Positions 43,581 to 51,741 of a DNA stretch of 64,000 nt are shown one piece after another. The stretch covers positions 1 to 64,000 of the forward strand of contig DLHI01000024.1 of the NCBI GenBank assembly GCA_002483135.1, read 5' to 3'. Both the position numbers and the translations under genes were made by a program. The DNA comes from Hyphomonadaceae bacterium UBA7672 (lineage in GTDB: Bacteria; Pseudomonadota; Alphaproteobacteria; Caulobacterales; Hyphomonadaceae). Positions within the stretch are counted from its first letter, which is position 1. Every line of letters starts with the position of its first letter. Under the pieces are notes generated by a model. It searched no databases and had not been told where the DNA came from. It saw nothing but the letters and a program-made list of their open reading frames with translations.

Positions 43581-44606
43581 TCAGCGCCCAATTCTCTGGC
43601 GCGCGATGGCGTCCGCCACCCGGTTGGTCGCCTTGCCCTCCCGCTGGGCCTGGTCGAGTACCTCGCCCAGCGTTTCCATCAGCCGCGCCAACTTCCCGTC
43701 GACCCAGGCGGCGTCATAAACGCCCGCGATCTCGGCCGCGACGTTGATGATCCCGCCGCCGTTGATGACGTAGTCGGGAGCATAAAGGATGCCGCGCTCC
43801 TTCACTTTCTCGCCCATCTCCGGCGTCGACAGCTGGTTGTTCGCCCCGCCCGCAATCACCTTCACCTTCAGGCGTGGGAGCGTCTCAGGATTGACGATCG
43901 CGCCCAACGCGCACGGCGAGAAGATATCCGCTGCCACGTCATAGATGTCGCCTGGCGCCGCCACGCTCGCGCCTGTCTCCTTCGACACCTGCGTCAGCGC
44001 TTCCTGGTTCACATCCGTGATGGTCAGCTGGGCGCCCGCCTCAGCCAGATGCCCGCACACATACGCGCCGACATGCCCCACGCCCTGCACCGCAACGTGA
44101 CGCCCGTTGAGATCATCCGTGCCGAACGCGCGCAGCGCTGCCGCCTTGATGCCGAGGAACACGCCCCGCGCCGTCACCGGTGAAGGATCGCCGCTCTTGC
44201 CCGGAAGGCCCGCGACATACTTCGTCTCTTTCGCCGCATGCGCCATGTCATGTACCGACACGCCGACATCTTCCGCCGACCAGTACTTCCCGTTCAGCGT
44301 TGCGATCGCGCGGCCCAGCGCCCGGAACAGCTCCGGCGTCTTCTCGGTCTTGGAGTTGCCCCAGATCACGGCCTTGCCGCCGCCCAGCGGCAAATCCGCC
44401 ATGGCGTTCTTGTAGCTCATGCCTTCCGACAGCCGAAGCGCATCGACGAACGCCTCGTCGGACGTCGCATAATTCCACATCCGGCAACCACCCGCCGCCG
44501 GTCCAAGCGCCGTCGAGTGAATGGCGATGATCGCCTTGAGCCCGGTCATCGCATCAAAGAAATGATGAACGCTTTCGTGACCCGCAAAGGCCGCCTTGTC
44601 GAACAT
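43581..44606 (-). CDS. Glu/Leu/Phe/Val dehydrogenase (leucine dehydrogenase type)
   Basis: NAD-dependent oxidative deamination of a branched-chain or aromatic amino acid. The 341 residues have the N-terminal dimerisation/substrate part 'IAIHSTALGPAAGGCRMWNY', the catalytic-lysine segment 'MADLPLGGGKAVIWGNS', and the Rossmann domain 'VAVQGVGHVGAYVCGHLAEAGA'. The length and the 'LPLGGGKAVI' motif place it with leucine/valine dehydrogenases rather than hexameric glutamate dehydrogenases. Stand-alone gene; upstream 188 bases hold no gene. Confidence 0.9.
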   Translation of the reverse strand: MFDKAAFAGHESVHHFFDAMTGLKAIIAIHSTALGPAAGGCRMWNYATSDEAFVDALRLSEGMSYKNAMADLPLGGGKAVIWGNSKTEKTPELFRALGRAIATLNGKYWSAEDVGVSVHDMAHAAKETKYVAGLPGKSGDPSPVTARGVFLGIKAAALRAFGTDDLNGRHVAVQGVGHVGAYVCGHLAEAGAQLTITDVNQEALTQVSKETGASVAAPGDIYDVAADIFSPCALGAIVNPETLPRLKVKVIAGGANNQLSTPEMGEKVKERGILYAPDYVINGGGIINVAAEIAGVYDAAWVDGKLARLMETLGEVLDQAQREGKATNRVADAIARQRIGR

Positions 44607-44794
44607 AGGGAACTGCTCCGGACGTCAGCCGCATGTCAGCCGGCTTGCGGCGCCGTATAGACCCTCACCGCCCGCGCGTGAACCGCCCCAGACAGCATGA
44701 TCTTGCGTATAGCGATGCTTCGACCGCCATCCCCGCAAGGATCGTTCAGCTGCGCTCGTGGACAGAGAACCCGGTCGCGGGATGCGAAGCCCTA

Positions 44795-45931
44795 TCAGCT
44801 CTTGTCAAACAGCGCGTCCGACGCGCCTGCATCATCCGCGCCCACAACCTGATCGAGCGATATCGCCAGCGGACCTTGTTGCACCGTCTTGTCCGCAACC
44901 CAGATGTTCACATCCAGCGCGCCGCCCTCGATGGCCCGCGTGCGGGCGCGCCAGCTCTGCGCTTCCCACGCCAGCTCCTGCAGGAAGAGCGCGCCCTCGC
45001 GGCCCGTCAGCCCCTCGGAGGCCGCCTTCTCCAGCACGAACGCCAACTGCTGATAACCCTGTCTCGCCGCCTGCAGCACCAACGCGTTCGCCGAAACCTT
45101 ACGCACCGTCTTGAAGCCAGCCAGCCGCAGAAGTTCCTCGATTTCCTGGTCCGTCGCCAGTTGCGGCTCGGCCCAAGCCGATGCGAACGCCTGTGGCGGC
45201 GTCTTCTTCGTCGTGCGTGTCGTGTCAAGGAAGACCCAACGGCCATTCTCGTCGAGCGCGCGCCACACGCGGCCAATCATGCCCGCCTTGTGGTCGGCGA
45301 AAGCAAACGCCTCGACCGAAATCACAGCCGGCAGCGACCCGTCGGGAAGTCCGCGCGGGCGATCCACCTCGCCCGCCGTCACAGTCGCATGGGGGGCTGC
45401 CTCCTGAAGGCGCGCAATGCACTCGCTACGCCATTCCGAAACCATTGCCTGCCGTCCCGACTGTCCGGCGAAGGTCGTGAGCAGCGCCGCGTCCGCGCCG
45501 ATAAAACCAATATCGCCCGGACCATTCGCCAGCTCCAGTGCAGCGTCGATCAAGCGGGTGTCCAGCGCGAACGATCCAGGCGACAGTCTGCCCTCGCCCC
45601 ATAGCGTTTCCAGCGCGCGAATGCGCACGGCCGCGCCGTTCAACACCTGGCTGCGATTGGGCGCCTTCGCCGGGGCGGACGCCGCCTCTTCCCGCTCCTC
45701 AGCCACGACGGGCTCGGGCGCGACTTCGGCCGGCTTGTCGGCAGCCTTTTCTGTGAACTTCTCTGGAGCCTTCTCGACGGGCTTTTCTGGAGCGCTATCT
45801 GCCGCCGCCTCGCCCTCAGCCGGCGGGGTATAGTCGCGACCATTCCACCAAGCGCCGAAACGCCCGGCAATGTCGCCGCCAGCCAGTTTTTTCACCTGCG
45901 CAAGCATCGCGCGCGAAAGCCCTCGAACCAT
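44795..45931 (-). CDS. Methyltransferase-like protein with Lys/Glu/Pro/Ala-rich linker
   Basis: Not confidently assigned. The 378 residues begin with a short helical segment, then at about 40-92 a low-complexity tract of Lys, Glu, Pro and Ala in loose repeats ('PEKPVEKAPEKFTEK'). From about residue 105 the chain has the layout of a SAM-dependent methyltransferase: 'DIGFIGADAALLTTFAG' at the motif I position, 'DGSLPAVISVEAFAFAD' near motif IV, and 'IGRVWRALDENGRWVFLDTT' near motif V. The glycine loop is poor, so SAM binding is not certain. Cytoplasmic; no membrane segment. Neighbours give no pathway. Confidence 0.6.
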   Translation of the reverse strand: MVRGLSRAMLAQVKKLAGGDIAGRFGAWWNGRDYTPPAEGEAAADSAPEKPVEKAPEKFTEKAADKPAEVAPEPVVAEEREEAASAPAKAPNRSQVLNGAAVRIRALETLWGEGRLSPGSFALDTRLIDAALELANGPGDIGFIGADAALLTTFAGQSGRQAMVSEWRSECIARLQEAAPHATVTAGEVDRPRGLPDGSLPAVISVEAFAFADHKAGMIGRVWRALDENGRWVFLDTTRTTKKTPPQAFASAWAEPQLATDQEIEELLRLAGFKTVRKVSANALVLQAARQGYQQLAFVLEKAASEGLTGREGALFLQELAWEAQSWRARTRAIEGGALDVNIWVADKTVQQGPLAISLDQVVGADDAGASDALFDKS

Positions 45932-45997
45932 ACCCCCAACAAGGCATCACCCTAGGCTATTTTGGTTAATTTTCGGGCATACCCAGGCTGTTGAATT

Positions 45998-47173
45998 TCA
46001 GCGATTTGAAGCCGTTTGGGGCCCGATTGGCGGACCTTTCGCAGGCCCCCACGGAAGTGGCGGCGCTCCCGAGGGCAGCTGATTCCCTGGCGCCCGCACG
46101 AACGCCAGGATATCCCGCCACACCGTCTCGGCCTGCTTGTCATTCAGCAGCAGGTGATAGCCGTTGGCGTAATACGCCGAGCGGATGTGCGCGGGCATCT
46201 TCTCCGCAGCGTGCTTCACGCCGTCGGGCAGGATCACTTCGTCCTTCGCTCCGTAAAGGAAAAGAGTCGGCACGCTGGCCGGGAGATCGACGATCCTGTT
46301 GTCCGCCTCCTCCATGATCGAGACGACGCCGTAAACGCTGTCGATCCTGTTCGACTTCTGAACCAACGGGTCGAACCACATCTCACGAAGCTTCTCGCGA
46401 TTGTCCGTCGTAGTCACGCGCACGCCTTCTGGCGGCACCACGATCCAGTCCGGCCGTACGTGCGAGGACACCCACAGGCTCGCGCCATAAAGCCAGGGCA
46501 GCGTCTGCCATCCGCGCAGCCCCGGCGCCGACAGGATCAACGCATCGGCATCCGGCGGATCGGCGTCGGCGAACGCCGTGATCGCCATCGCTCCGCCCAT
46601 GCTCTCGCCAAGCACGGCGATCTTCGCATGCGGATGCCGCTCCCGCGCCACCGCCACCGCCGTATCAAGATCGCGCCTCATCACATCGTGCTCGGGCCAG
46701 ACCATCCATCCCGGCGACCGCCCAAATCCGCGCTGGTCATACGCATAGACCGCCACGCCATGTGCCGCCCACCACGCGCCGGCGGCCTTGAACGCGCCGG
46801 CATAGTCATTCATGCCGTGCACCGCGATGATCACCACGTCGGGCTCGGTCCGATAAATCGCCGCCGACGCCGCGCACGCATCCGCGCGCACCGCCACAAT
46901 CCCGGCGCCAGCATCACACGGCCCCGCGCCCACGCCTGCCCGTGCCCGTGGCAGATACACATCCAGCCCCAACCGCGCCCCATCGAACGAGGTGAACACA
47001 TTCCCCGAAAACGAAGGCGGGTCCGGCTGCTCGATCTGCAACGCGCCTTGTTGAAGCGGGGCGCAGGCGGTCAGAAGCGCTCCGGCAATCAGAAGTCCCG
47101 CGAGCCGAACCAGACCCCGGCCTGTCCTACCTCTTCCAGGGGGAGGAACTCTGGGGCCATCGCCGCTCTCCAT
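45998..47173 (-). CDS. Alpha/beta hydrolase (monoacylglycerol lipase-like), predicted lipoprotein
   Basis: The C-terminal 320 residues form an alpha/beta hydrolase fold: 'VIIAVHGMNDYAGAF' (oxyanion region), 'GVAVYAYDQRGFGRSPG', the nucleophile elbow 'AVLGESMGGAMA' and 'PTLFLYGAKDEVILPDG' with the acid Asp. The pattern is that of lysophospholipase/monoacylglycerol lipases. A lipobox 'LLTAC' follows a hydrophobic segment near residue 30, so it is probably a lipoprotein. The ATG at 47173 has a poor ribosome-binding site. The next 20 residues ('PPPGRGRTG') are encoded by a palindromic repeat, and no alternative ATG, GTG or TTG lies between the repeat and the signal sequence. Confidence 0.85.
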   Translation of the reverse strand: MESGDGPRVPPPGRGRTGRGLVRLAGLLIAGALLTACAPLQQGALQIEQPDPPSFSGNVFTSFDGARLGLDVYLPRARAGVGAGPCDAGAGIVAVRADACAASAAIYRTEPDVVIIAVHGMNDYAGAFKAAGAWWAAHGVAVYAYDQRGFGRSPGWMVWPEHDVMRRDLDTAVAVARERHPHAKIAVLGESMGGAMAITAFADADPPDADALILSAPGLRGWQTLPWLYGASLWVSSHVRPDWIVVPPEGVRVTTTDNREKLREMWFDPLVQKSNRIDSVYGVVSIMEEADNRIVDLPASVPTLFLYGAKDEVILPDGVKHAAEKMPAHIRSAYYANGYHLLLNDKQAETVWRDILAFVRAPGNQLPSGAPPLPWGPAKGPPIGPQTASNR

Positions 47174-47226
47174 CCTAAGGCAAGTTCGCTCAACATGGTC
47201 CCTCCCCCTGGAAGGGGGAGGACAGG
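47121..47226. repeat. Palindromic CCTCCCCCTGGAAG-type repeat overlapping the hydrolase start
   Basis: The arms 47121-47149 and 47197-47226 are imperfect reverse complements (GTTCCTCCCCCTGGAAGA against GGTCCCTCCCCCTGGAAGG, continuing to AGGACAGG). Each arm also contains its own short mirror around CTGGAAG. The left arm is inside the hydrolase reading frame and encodes Pro/Gly/Arg residues; the right arm is upstream of the ATG. Unrelated in sequence to the GTCATTCC repeats. Confidence 0.75.
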
Positions 47227-47364
47227 TGAGGGTCTCTCTTGGCGCGCTCGAATGCATGCGATGGCTCCAACCCGACGTTCCGATCGCAAGGATATCCATC
47301 CGTATACTTTGCCGCATCGTCCGCGCTCGTCCATACTGAACTGCACCCGCGTGAAAGGTTCCAC

Positions 47365-48315
47365 ATGTCCAGTCCCGTCGAACTCACCATCGAGCCGCGG
47401 GAGCGCGATATCGGCGGCTTTTCCGTGCGTCGCCTGTTGCCTTTCGCTCAGCGCCGCAATGTCGGTCCGTTCGTGTTCTTCGACCATCTCGGCCCCGCCG
47501 TATTCCCGCCCGGCAAGGGCATCGACGTGCGCTCTCATCCCCATATCGGCCTGGCCACCGTCACGTGGCTGTTCGACGGCGCGCTCGACCATCGCGACAG
47601 CCTCGGCACGCAGAAGACCATCCGCCCCGGCGCCGTGAACTGGATGACCGCCGGGCGCGGCATCGTCCATTCCGAACGTACCCCGCCGCAGGAACGCGCC
47701 GCCGGCCACCGCATCGAGGCGATCCAGACCTGGGTCGCCCTGCCCCTCACCCACGAGGATCAGGCCCCCGACTTCCAGCATTATCCCGCAGACGTGCTGC
47801 CCCTGATCGAAACCAGCGGCGCGCGCGGCGTACTGATCTCCGGCGCCGCCTACGGCAAGCGCTCACCCGTGAAATTCCCCGCCGGCATCTGCCAGCTCAC
47901 GCTCACCGCCGACACCGACACCACGATCGAAGTCCCCGACGCGCCCGAACTCTGCCTCTATGTCGTCTCCGGCGAAGCGCAGGTCGGCGACAAGACCCTC
48001 GGCGACGCCACCATGGCGATCCTCTCGCCGCGGCGCCCCATCCAGGTCGCGCTGAAAAAAGGCACGCGCATCATGTTCGCCGGCGGCGATCCGCTCGACG
48101 CCCCGCGCCATCTCGACTGGAACTTCGTCGCCTCCTCGAAGCAGAAGCTGGCGAAGGCTGCGGCCGACTGGCGCGCCTCCATCGCCGCCGGCTTCGAAGG
48201 CTCCCATTTCACCCAGCCACCCGGCGAAACCGCCTGGATCCCCCTACCCGGCGACCCCCAGCCCCCCGGGGTGGACCACATCCCCGACGACCACGACGAG
48301 GACTGGGAGAGCTAG
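47365..48315 (+). CDS. Pirin-family cupin protein
   Basis: The ATG at 47365 follows GAAAGG. The 316 residues have the N-terminal pirin cupin with all metal ligands: 'VFFDHLGPAVFPPGKGIDVRSHPHIGLATVTWLFDGALDHRDSLG' and 'WMTAGRGIVHSE' (two His from HPH, His and Glu from HSE). A second cupin half follows. Bacterial pirins can act as quercetin 2,3-dioxygenases or as redox-sensitive binding partners; which applies here is not known. Convergent partner is a dispersed repeat immediately after the stop. Confidence 0.92.
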   Translation: MSSPVELTIEPRERDIGGFSVRRLLPFAQRRNVGPFVFFDHLGPAVFPPGKGIDVRSHPHIGLATVTWLFDGALDHRDSLGTQKTIRPGAVNWMTAGRGIVHSERTPPQERAAGHRIEAIQTWVALPLTHEDQAPDFQHYPADVLPLIETSGARGVLISGAAYGKRSPVKFPAGICQLTLTADTDTTIEVPDAPELCLYVVSGEAQVGDKTLGDATMAILSPRRPIQVALKKGTRIMFAGGDPLDAPRHLDWNFVASSKQKLAKAAADWRASIAAGFEGSHFTQPPGETAWIPLPGDPQPPGVDHIPDDHDEDWES

Positions 48316-48323
48316 CTACCGCC

Positions 48324-48434
48324 GTCATCCCCGCCGCAGTGACGAAGCCGCGAAGAGCGGGAACCCAGGGGCCACAAACACCGCCCTCGCCGCTACTGGG
48401 CTCCGGCTCGCGCTAACGCGCGTCCGGAATGACA
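48324..48434 (-). repeat. Dispersed palindromic repeat, copy 3 (inverted)
   Basis: Same element as at 26400 and 40375 but in the opposite orientation: it begins GTCATCCCCGCCG and reads GCGGGAACCCAGGGGCC, then ends GCGCGTCCGGAATGACA. One outer end carries a single-base difference (GTCATCC against GTCATTCC). Located after the pirin stop and before the M28 peptidase. Confidence 0.88.
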
Positions 48435-48518
48435 CCGCAGCGCCCATCCACAGCCAAATCCGCCCCTTGCTCCCCGCCTAACCGCGGATAATGTCCCTCG
48501 CAATTGAGGGAGTAACGG

Positions 48519-50231
48519 ATGAAAATTCGAACATTGACAGCGGCAGGCATGCTGTCCGTTCTTCTGGCCGGCTGCGGCGGCGAAGCGCCCGCGCCTGCCG
48601 AACCTGCGGCACCGGCGCCGCCGGTCGGCGCAAAGCTGACCACGACGCCAGACATCACCGCCGCCGATCTCGGCGCCCGTATCGCAGAGCTCGCCGACGA
48701 CAAGTACGAAGGCCGCGCCCCGGGTACTGTTCCCGGCGAAGCTTCCGCACAATGGATCGCAGACGAATTCGCCCGCGCCGGCCTCGCGCCGGGCAATCCG
48801 GACGGCACCTACTTCCAGAAGGTCGAGATGGTCGCGCAGACCGTCGACCCTGCCACCTCGTCCCTCAAGATCGCCGGCCCTGAAGGCAAGAGCTGGGACC
48901 TGAAGCTCGGCCCCGACGCCGTCTTCATTACCAAGGACCAGGCCAACGCCACGGTCTCCTTCGCTGACTCGGACCTCGTCTTCGTCGGCTACGGCGTCGT
49001 CGCCCCTGAAGCCAACTGGAACGACTATGCCGGTCTCGACGTGAAGGGCAAAACGGTCGTCATGTTCGTCAACGACCCGGGCTTCATCACCAACGACGAG
49101 AAGCTCTTCAACGGCAAGGCCATGACCTACTACGGCCGCTGGACCTACAAGTTCGAGGAAGCCGCCCGTCAGGGCGCAACCGCCGCGCTGATCATCCACG
49201 AAGAAAAACCCGCCGCGTACGGCTGGGGCGTCGTCGAAGGCTCATGGACCGGCGAACAGTCGGACCTCGTCCGCCCCGACGCCGGCGCCTCGCGCGCCAA
49301 GCTCGAAGGCTGGATCCAGCTCGATCACGCCAAGGCGCTCTTCGCCGCCGCCGGCCTCGACATCGACAAGATGCGCGCCGCCGCCAACAAGCCGGGCTTC
49401 AAGCCCGTCGCGATGACCGGCCTCAAGGCGTCCGCCACGATCAACCAGACGATCCGCAAGGAAACGTCCCGCAACGTGATCGCGACGATCAAGGGCTCGG
49501 AAGCGCCCGACGAACACCTGCTGCTCATGGGCCACTGGGATCACCTCGGCAAAGGCGCGAGCACCGACCCGAGCGAGGACGTTATCAACAACGGCGCCGT
49601 CGACAACGCGACAGGCACCGCCGCCATCATCGAGATCGCGGAAAAACTCGCCGCCGGCCCCGCTCCCAAGCGCTCAGTCACCTTCCTTGCCGTCACGCTG
49701 GAAGAATCCGGCCTGCTCGGATCAGCCTATTTCGGCGAGACCCCGCTCATCCCGCTGAAGAACATCGTGGCCGGCATCAACATTGATGCGCTCTCGCCCT
49801 CGGGGCCCGCAAAAGACATCGTCGTCGTCGGCGCCGGCGCTTCCCAACTTGAAGACCTGCTCGCCACCGTTCTCGCTGAAAACAGCCGCACGATCCGTCC
49901 TGATCCAAACCCGGAGAATGGCTACTTCTACCGCTCGGACCACATCAGCCTCGCCAAGAAAGGCGTCCCGATGCTCTACATCGACTCGGGCGTCGACCTC
50001 GTCGAAGGTGGCGTCGCCGCCGGCGAAGCCTTCGCCAAGACCTACACCGACGAGCGCTATCACAAGCCCGCCGACGAGTATGACACCTCGTGGAACCTCG
50101 CCGGCATCGAAGCCGACGTGAAGGTTGCCGCCGAAGTCATCACCCGCCTGGCCAACTCCACCGACTGGCCCAACTGGCGCGAGGGTAACGAATTCCGCGC
50201 CCTCCGCGACGCCCAGCGCGCCGCGCCGTAG
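48519..50231 (+). CDS. M28-family metallopeptidase, predicted lipoprotein
   Basis: The 570 residues start with a signal sequence and lipobox ('LLAGC', Cys19), then a Pro/Ala linker. A PA-type insert lies at about 130-250 ('GVVAPEANWNDYAGLDVKGKTVVMFVNDPG'). The catalytic domain has 'LLMGHWDHLGKGASTDPSEDVINNGAVDNATGTAAIIEIA' (first metal ligands and bridging Asp), 'VTLEESGLLGSAYF' (catalytic Glu pair), 'GINIDALSP' and 'FYRSDHISLAKKGVPMLYI' (last His). It should release amino acids from peptides at the periplasmic or outer face. A strong intrinsic terminator follows 21 bases after the stop. Confidence 0.93.
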   Translation: MKIRTLTAAGMLSVLLAGCGGEAPAPAEPAAPAPPVGAKLTTTPDITAADLGARIAELADDKYEGRAPGTVPGEASAQWIADEFARAGLAPGNPDGTYFQKVEMVAQTVDPATSSLKIAGPEGKSWDLKLGPDAVFITKDQANATVSFADSDLVFVGYGVVAPEANWNDYAGLDVKGKTVVMFVNDPGFITNDEKLFNGKAMTYYGRWTYKFEEAARQGATAALIIHEEKPAAYGWGVVEGSWTGEQSDLVRPDAGASRAKLEGWIQLDHAKALFAAAGLDIDKMRAAANKPGFKPVAMTGLKASATINQTIRKETSRNVIATIKGSEAPDEHLLLMGHWDHLGKGASTDPSEDVINNGAVDNATGTAAIIEIAEKLAAGPAPKRSVTFLAVTLEESGLLGSAYFGETPLIPLKNIVAGINIDALSPSGPAKDIVVVGAGASQLEDLLATVLAENSRTIRPDPNPENGYFYRSDHISLAKKGVPMLYIDSGVDLVEGGVAAGEAFAKTYTDERYHKPADEYDTSWNLAGIEADVKVAAEVITRLANSTDWPNWREGNEFRALRDAQRAAP

Positions 50232-50252
50232 GACTGACGGAACCGAACGGCA

Positions 50253-50286
50253 AAGGGCGGAGCAGCAGTGCTCCGCCCTTCTTGTT
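50253..50286 (+). terminator. Intrinsic terminator after the M28 peptidase gene
   Basis: A 12-base perfect stem, AAGGGCGGAGCA (50253-50264) with TGCTCCGCCCTT (50269-50280), encloses a four-base GCAG loop. It is followed by CTTGTTTGCT, a T-rich tail. Clear Rho-independent terminator for the plus strand. Confidence 0.88.
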
Positions 50287-50422
50287 TGCTCTCCGCCCGC
50301 GCCAACCCGCCAACTCACCCTCCCGGAAGCGCGGTTCGACACGCCCCTCGCTCGGCACGACTTTCCTCCCTCTCTCCACCGTGTGATAGGGTCAGCTGGG
50401 CCCCACACGACAGACCTCCTGC

Positions 50423-51265
50423 ATGCACGTCGAGATCGCCGAAGAACGTATCCTCCTCCTTCCCGATGCCGTCGGCGCCGATCAAGCGCGCACGCTCGCC
50501 TGGAGCAAACGCTCGGAGGCTTTCGGCGCCTTCGCGCGTATCGGCGGTCTCATCTCGCGTCCAAAGGAGGAGGACTACGAAATCGTCTACAATGAACTCC
50601 GCCTCCAACCCTTCTGGCGAATCTCCGCCTCAACCACCCACGTTTACGACCGCCAGCGCCAGCACAAGCTGAAGGTCGGCCCCGAAGTCGAAACAGTCTC
50701 GCTCGGCAGCCAGACCTTTTCCGCTTCCAGGGGCCAGGCCACCATCACCCTCATCGAGAACTGCCGCGAGGCAAGCCAGCGCGACTGGCTGTTCGACGGC
50801 CTCACCAAGAAGGGCGAGCCCAGCCTCAAGGCCTATCTCGCCAACGAGCCAAAGCCCGTTACACTGGACGAACTCAACGACCTCACCCGCGCTGGCGCGG
50901 TCGTCCTGCCGCCGCAGGCAAGGCCTTCGATGCTCACACGCGATGTGATCTCGCAGTCGATCCGCAAGATCGAGGCCGACCGCGTGATCGAGGAGACGAT
51001 GCGCATCGACGCCATCGACCTGATCTACCGTCCAGTTTACGCCCACCGGCTCAAATGGCAGGGCAAGGAGGCGGTAGTGGAGGTCGACGCCGTGCTCGGC
51101 GAGACAAAAACCGCCGGCACGACGTTCGAGACCTATGTCGGAAAACTCGTGGATCGCGAACTGCTGCTGGATGCCGGCCTGGAAGCCGCCAACATGGTCC
51201 TGCCCGGCGTCACGCTAGCCCGTATCATCGTCAGCAGGGCTGCAAAGTTCAACGCAAAGACCTGA
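50423..51265 (+). CDS. Hypothetical protein, 280 residues
   Basis: I do not recognise this gene. It has no signal peptide or membrane segment. The N-terminal third resembles a small beta-rich domain ('EEDYEIVYNELRLQPFWRISAS', 'HKLKVGPEVETVSLG'). The C-terminal part is mixed, with 'SQSIRKIEADRVIEETMRIDAIDLIYRPVYAHRLKWQGK' and a closing 'TLARIIVSRAAKFNAKT'. The motif-like 'IDLIYRPVYAHRLKW' is conserved-looking. It lies after a terminator and is convergent with nfeD. Codon use and composition match the neighbours, so it appears native. Confidence 0.65.
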   Translation: MHVEIAEERILLLPDAVGADQARTLAWSKRSEAFGAFARIGGLISRPKEEDYEIVYNELRLQPFWRISASTTHVYDRQRQHKLKVGPEVETVSLGSQTFSASRGQATITLIENCREASQRDWLFDGLTKKGEPSLKAYLANEPKPVTLDELNDLTRAGAVVLPPQARPSMLTRDVISQSIRKIEADRVIEETMRIDAIDLIYRPVYAHRLKWQGKEAVVEVDAVLGETKTAGTTFETYVGKLVDRELLLDAGLEAANMVLPGVTLARIIVSRAAKFNAKT

Positions 51266-51270
51266 CTACG

Positions 51271-51738
51271 CTAGCTCGCCTTCACCTTCAGCACGCCTCT
51301 GTCCGCGCCAACAACGGTGACGCCGTCGCCGGCATTGATCGGCCCCTCCGCCTGCGCCAGCCATACCGTGTCACCCACTTTCACCTTGCCGCTGCCGCCA
51401 TCGAACACCGTCGTCGCCTGTCCGTGCTGTCCAACCATGTTGGCTAGCCGGTCGTTGAGATTGGGATGCGTGCTCGCGCGATTCCGAAGCCCCCTGAAGA
51501 TCGTGCGTCCGGAAACCACGAACGCGATCGCAGCGAACCCGAAGAAGGTCAGCTGCCCTTCCCATCCGCCAATGGGCGGCGGCGCGATCAGCGTAAACAC
51601 AGCCGTGAGAAATGCGCCAATGCTCACCCACAACAGGTCGAACGTCCCGACGGCCACCTCGATCGCCATCAGCACGATGCCAAGACCAACCCAGTGCCAG
51701 ACGGTCAGGCCCGACAGAAACCCGATCATCGCGTCCAT
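51271..51738 (-). CDS. NfeD-family membrane protein
   Basis: The 155 residues have two or three membrane segments (about 15-80) and a C-terminal OB-fold domain ('MVGQHGQATTVFDGGSGKVKVGDTVW', 'GVTVVGADRGVLKVKAS'), the normal NfeD architecture. NfeD proteins pair with SPFH/stomatin proteins at the membrane. Here the SPFH gene lies just upstream on the same strand with three bases between them, so the two probably form one complex in the inner membrane. Confidence 0.9.
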   Translation of the reverse strand: MDAMIGFLSGLTVWHWVGLGIVLMAIEVAVGTFDLLWVSIGAFLTAVFTLIAPPPIGGWEGQLTFFGFAAIAFVVSGRTIFRGLRNRASTHPNLNDRLANMVGQHGQATTVFDGGSGKVKVGDTVWLAQAEGPINAGDGVTVVGADRGVLKVKAS

Positions 51739-51741
51739 GGG

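Noticed and set aside
48393..49199. 268-residue minus-strand frame opposite the M28 peptidase
   Set aside because: Antisense shadow with low-complexity Gly/Val/Asp sequence; the plus-strand M28 motifs are complete.
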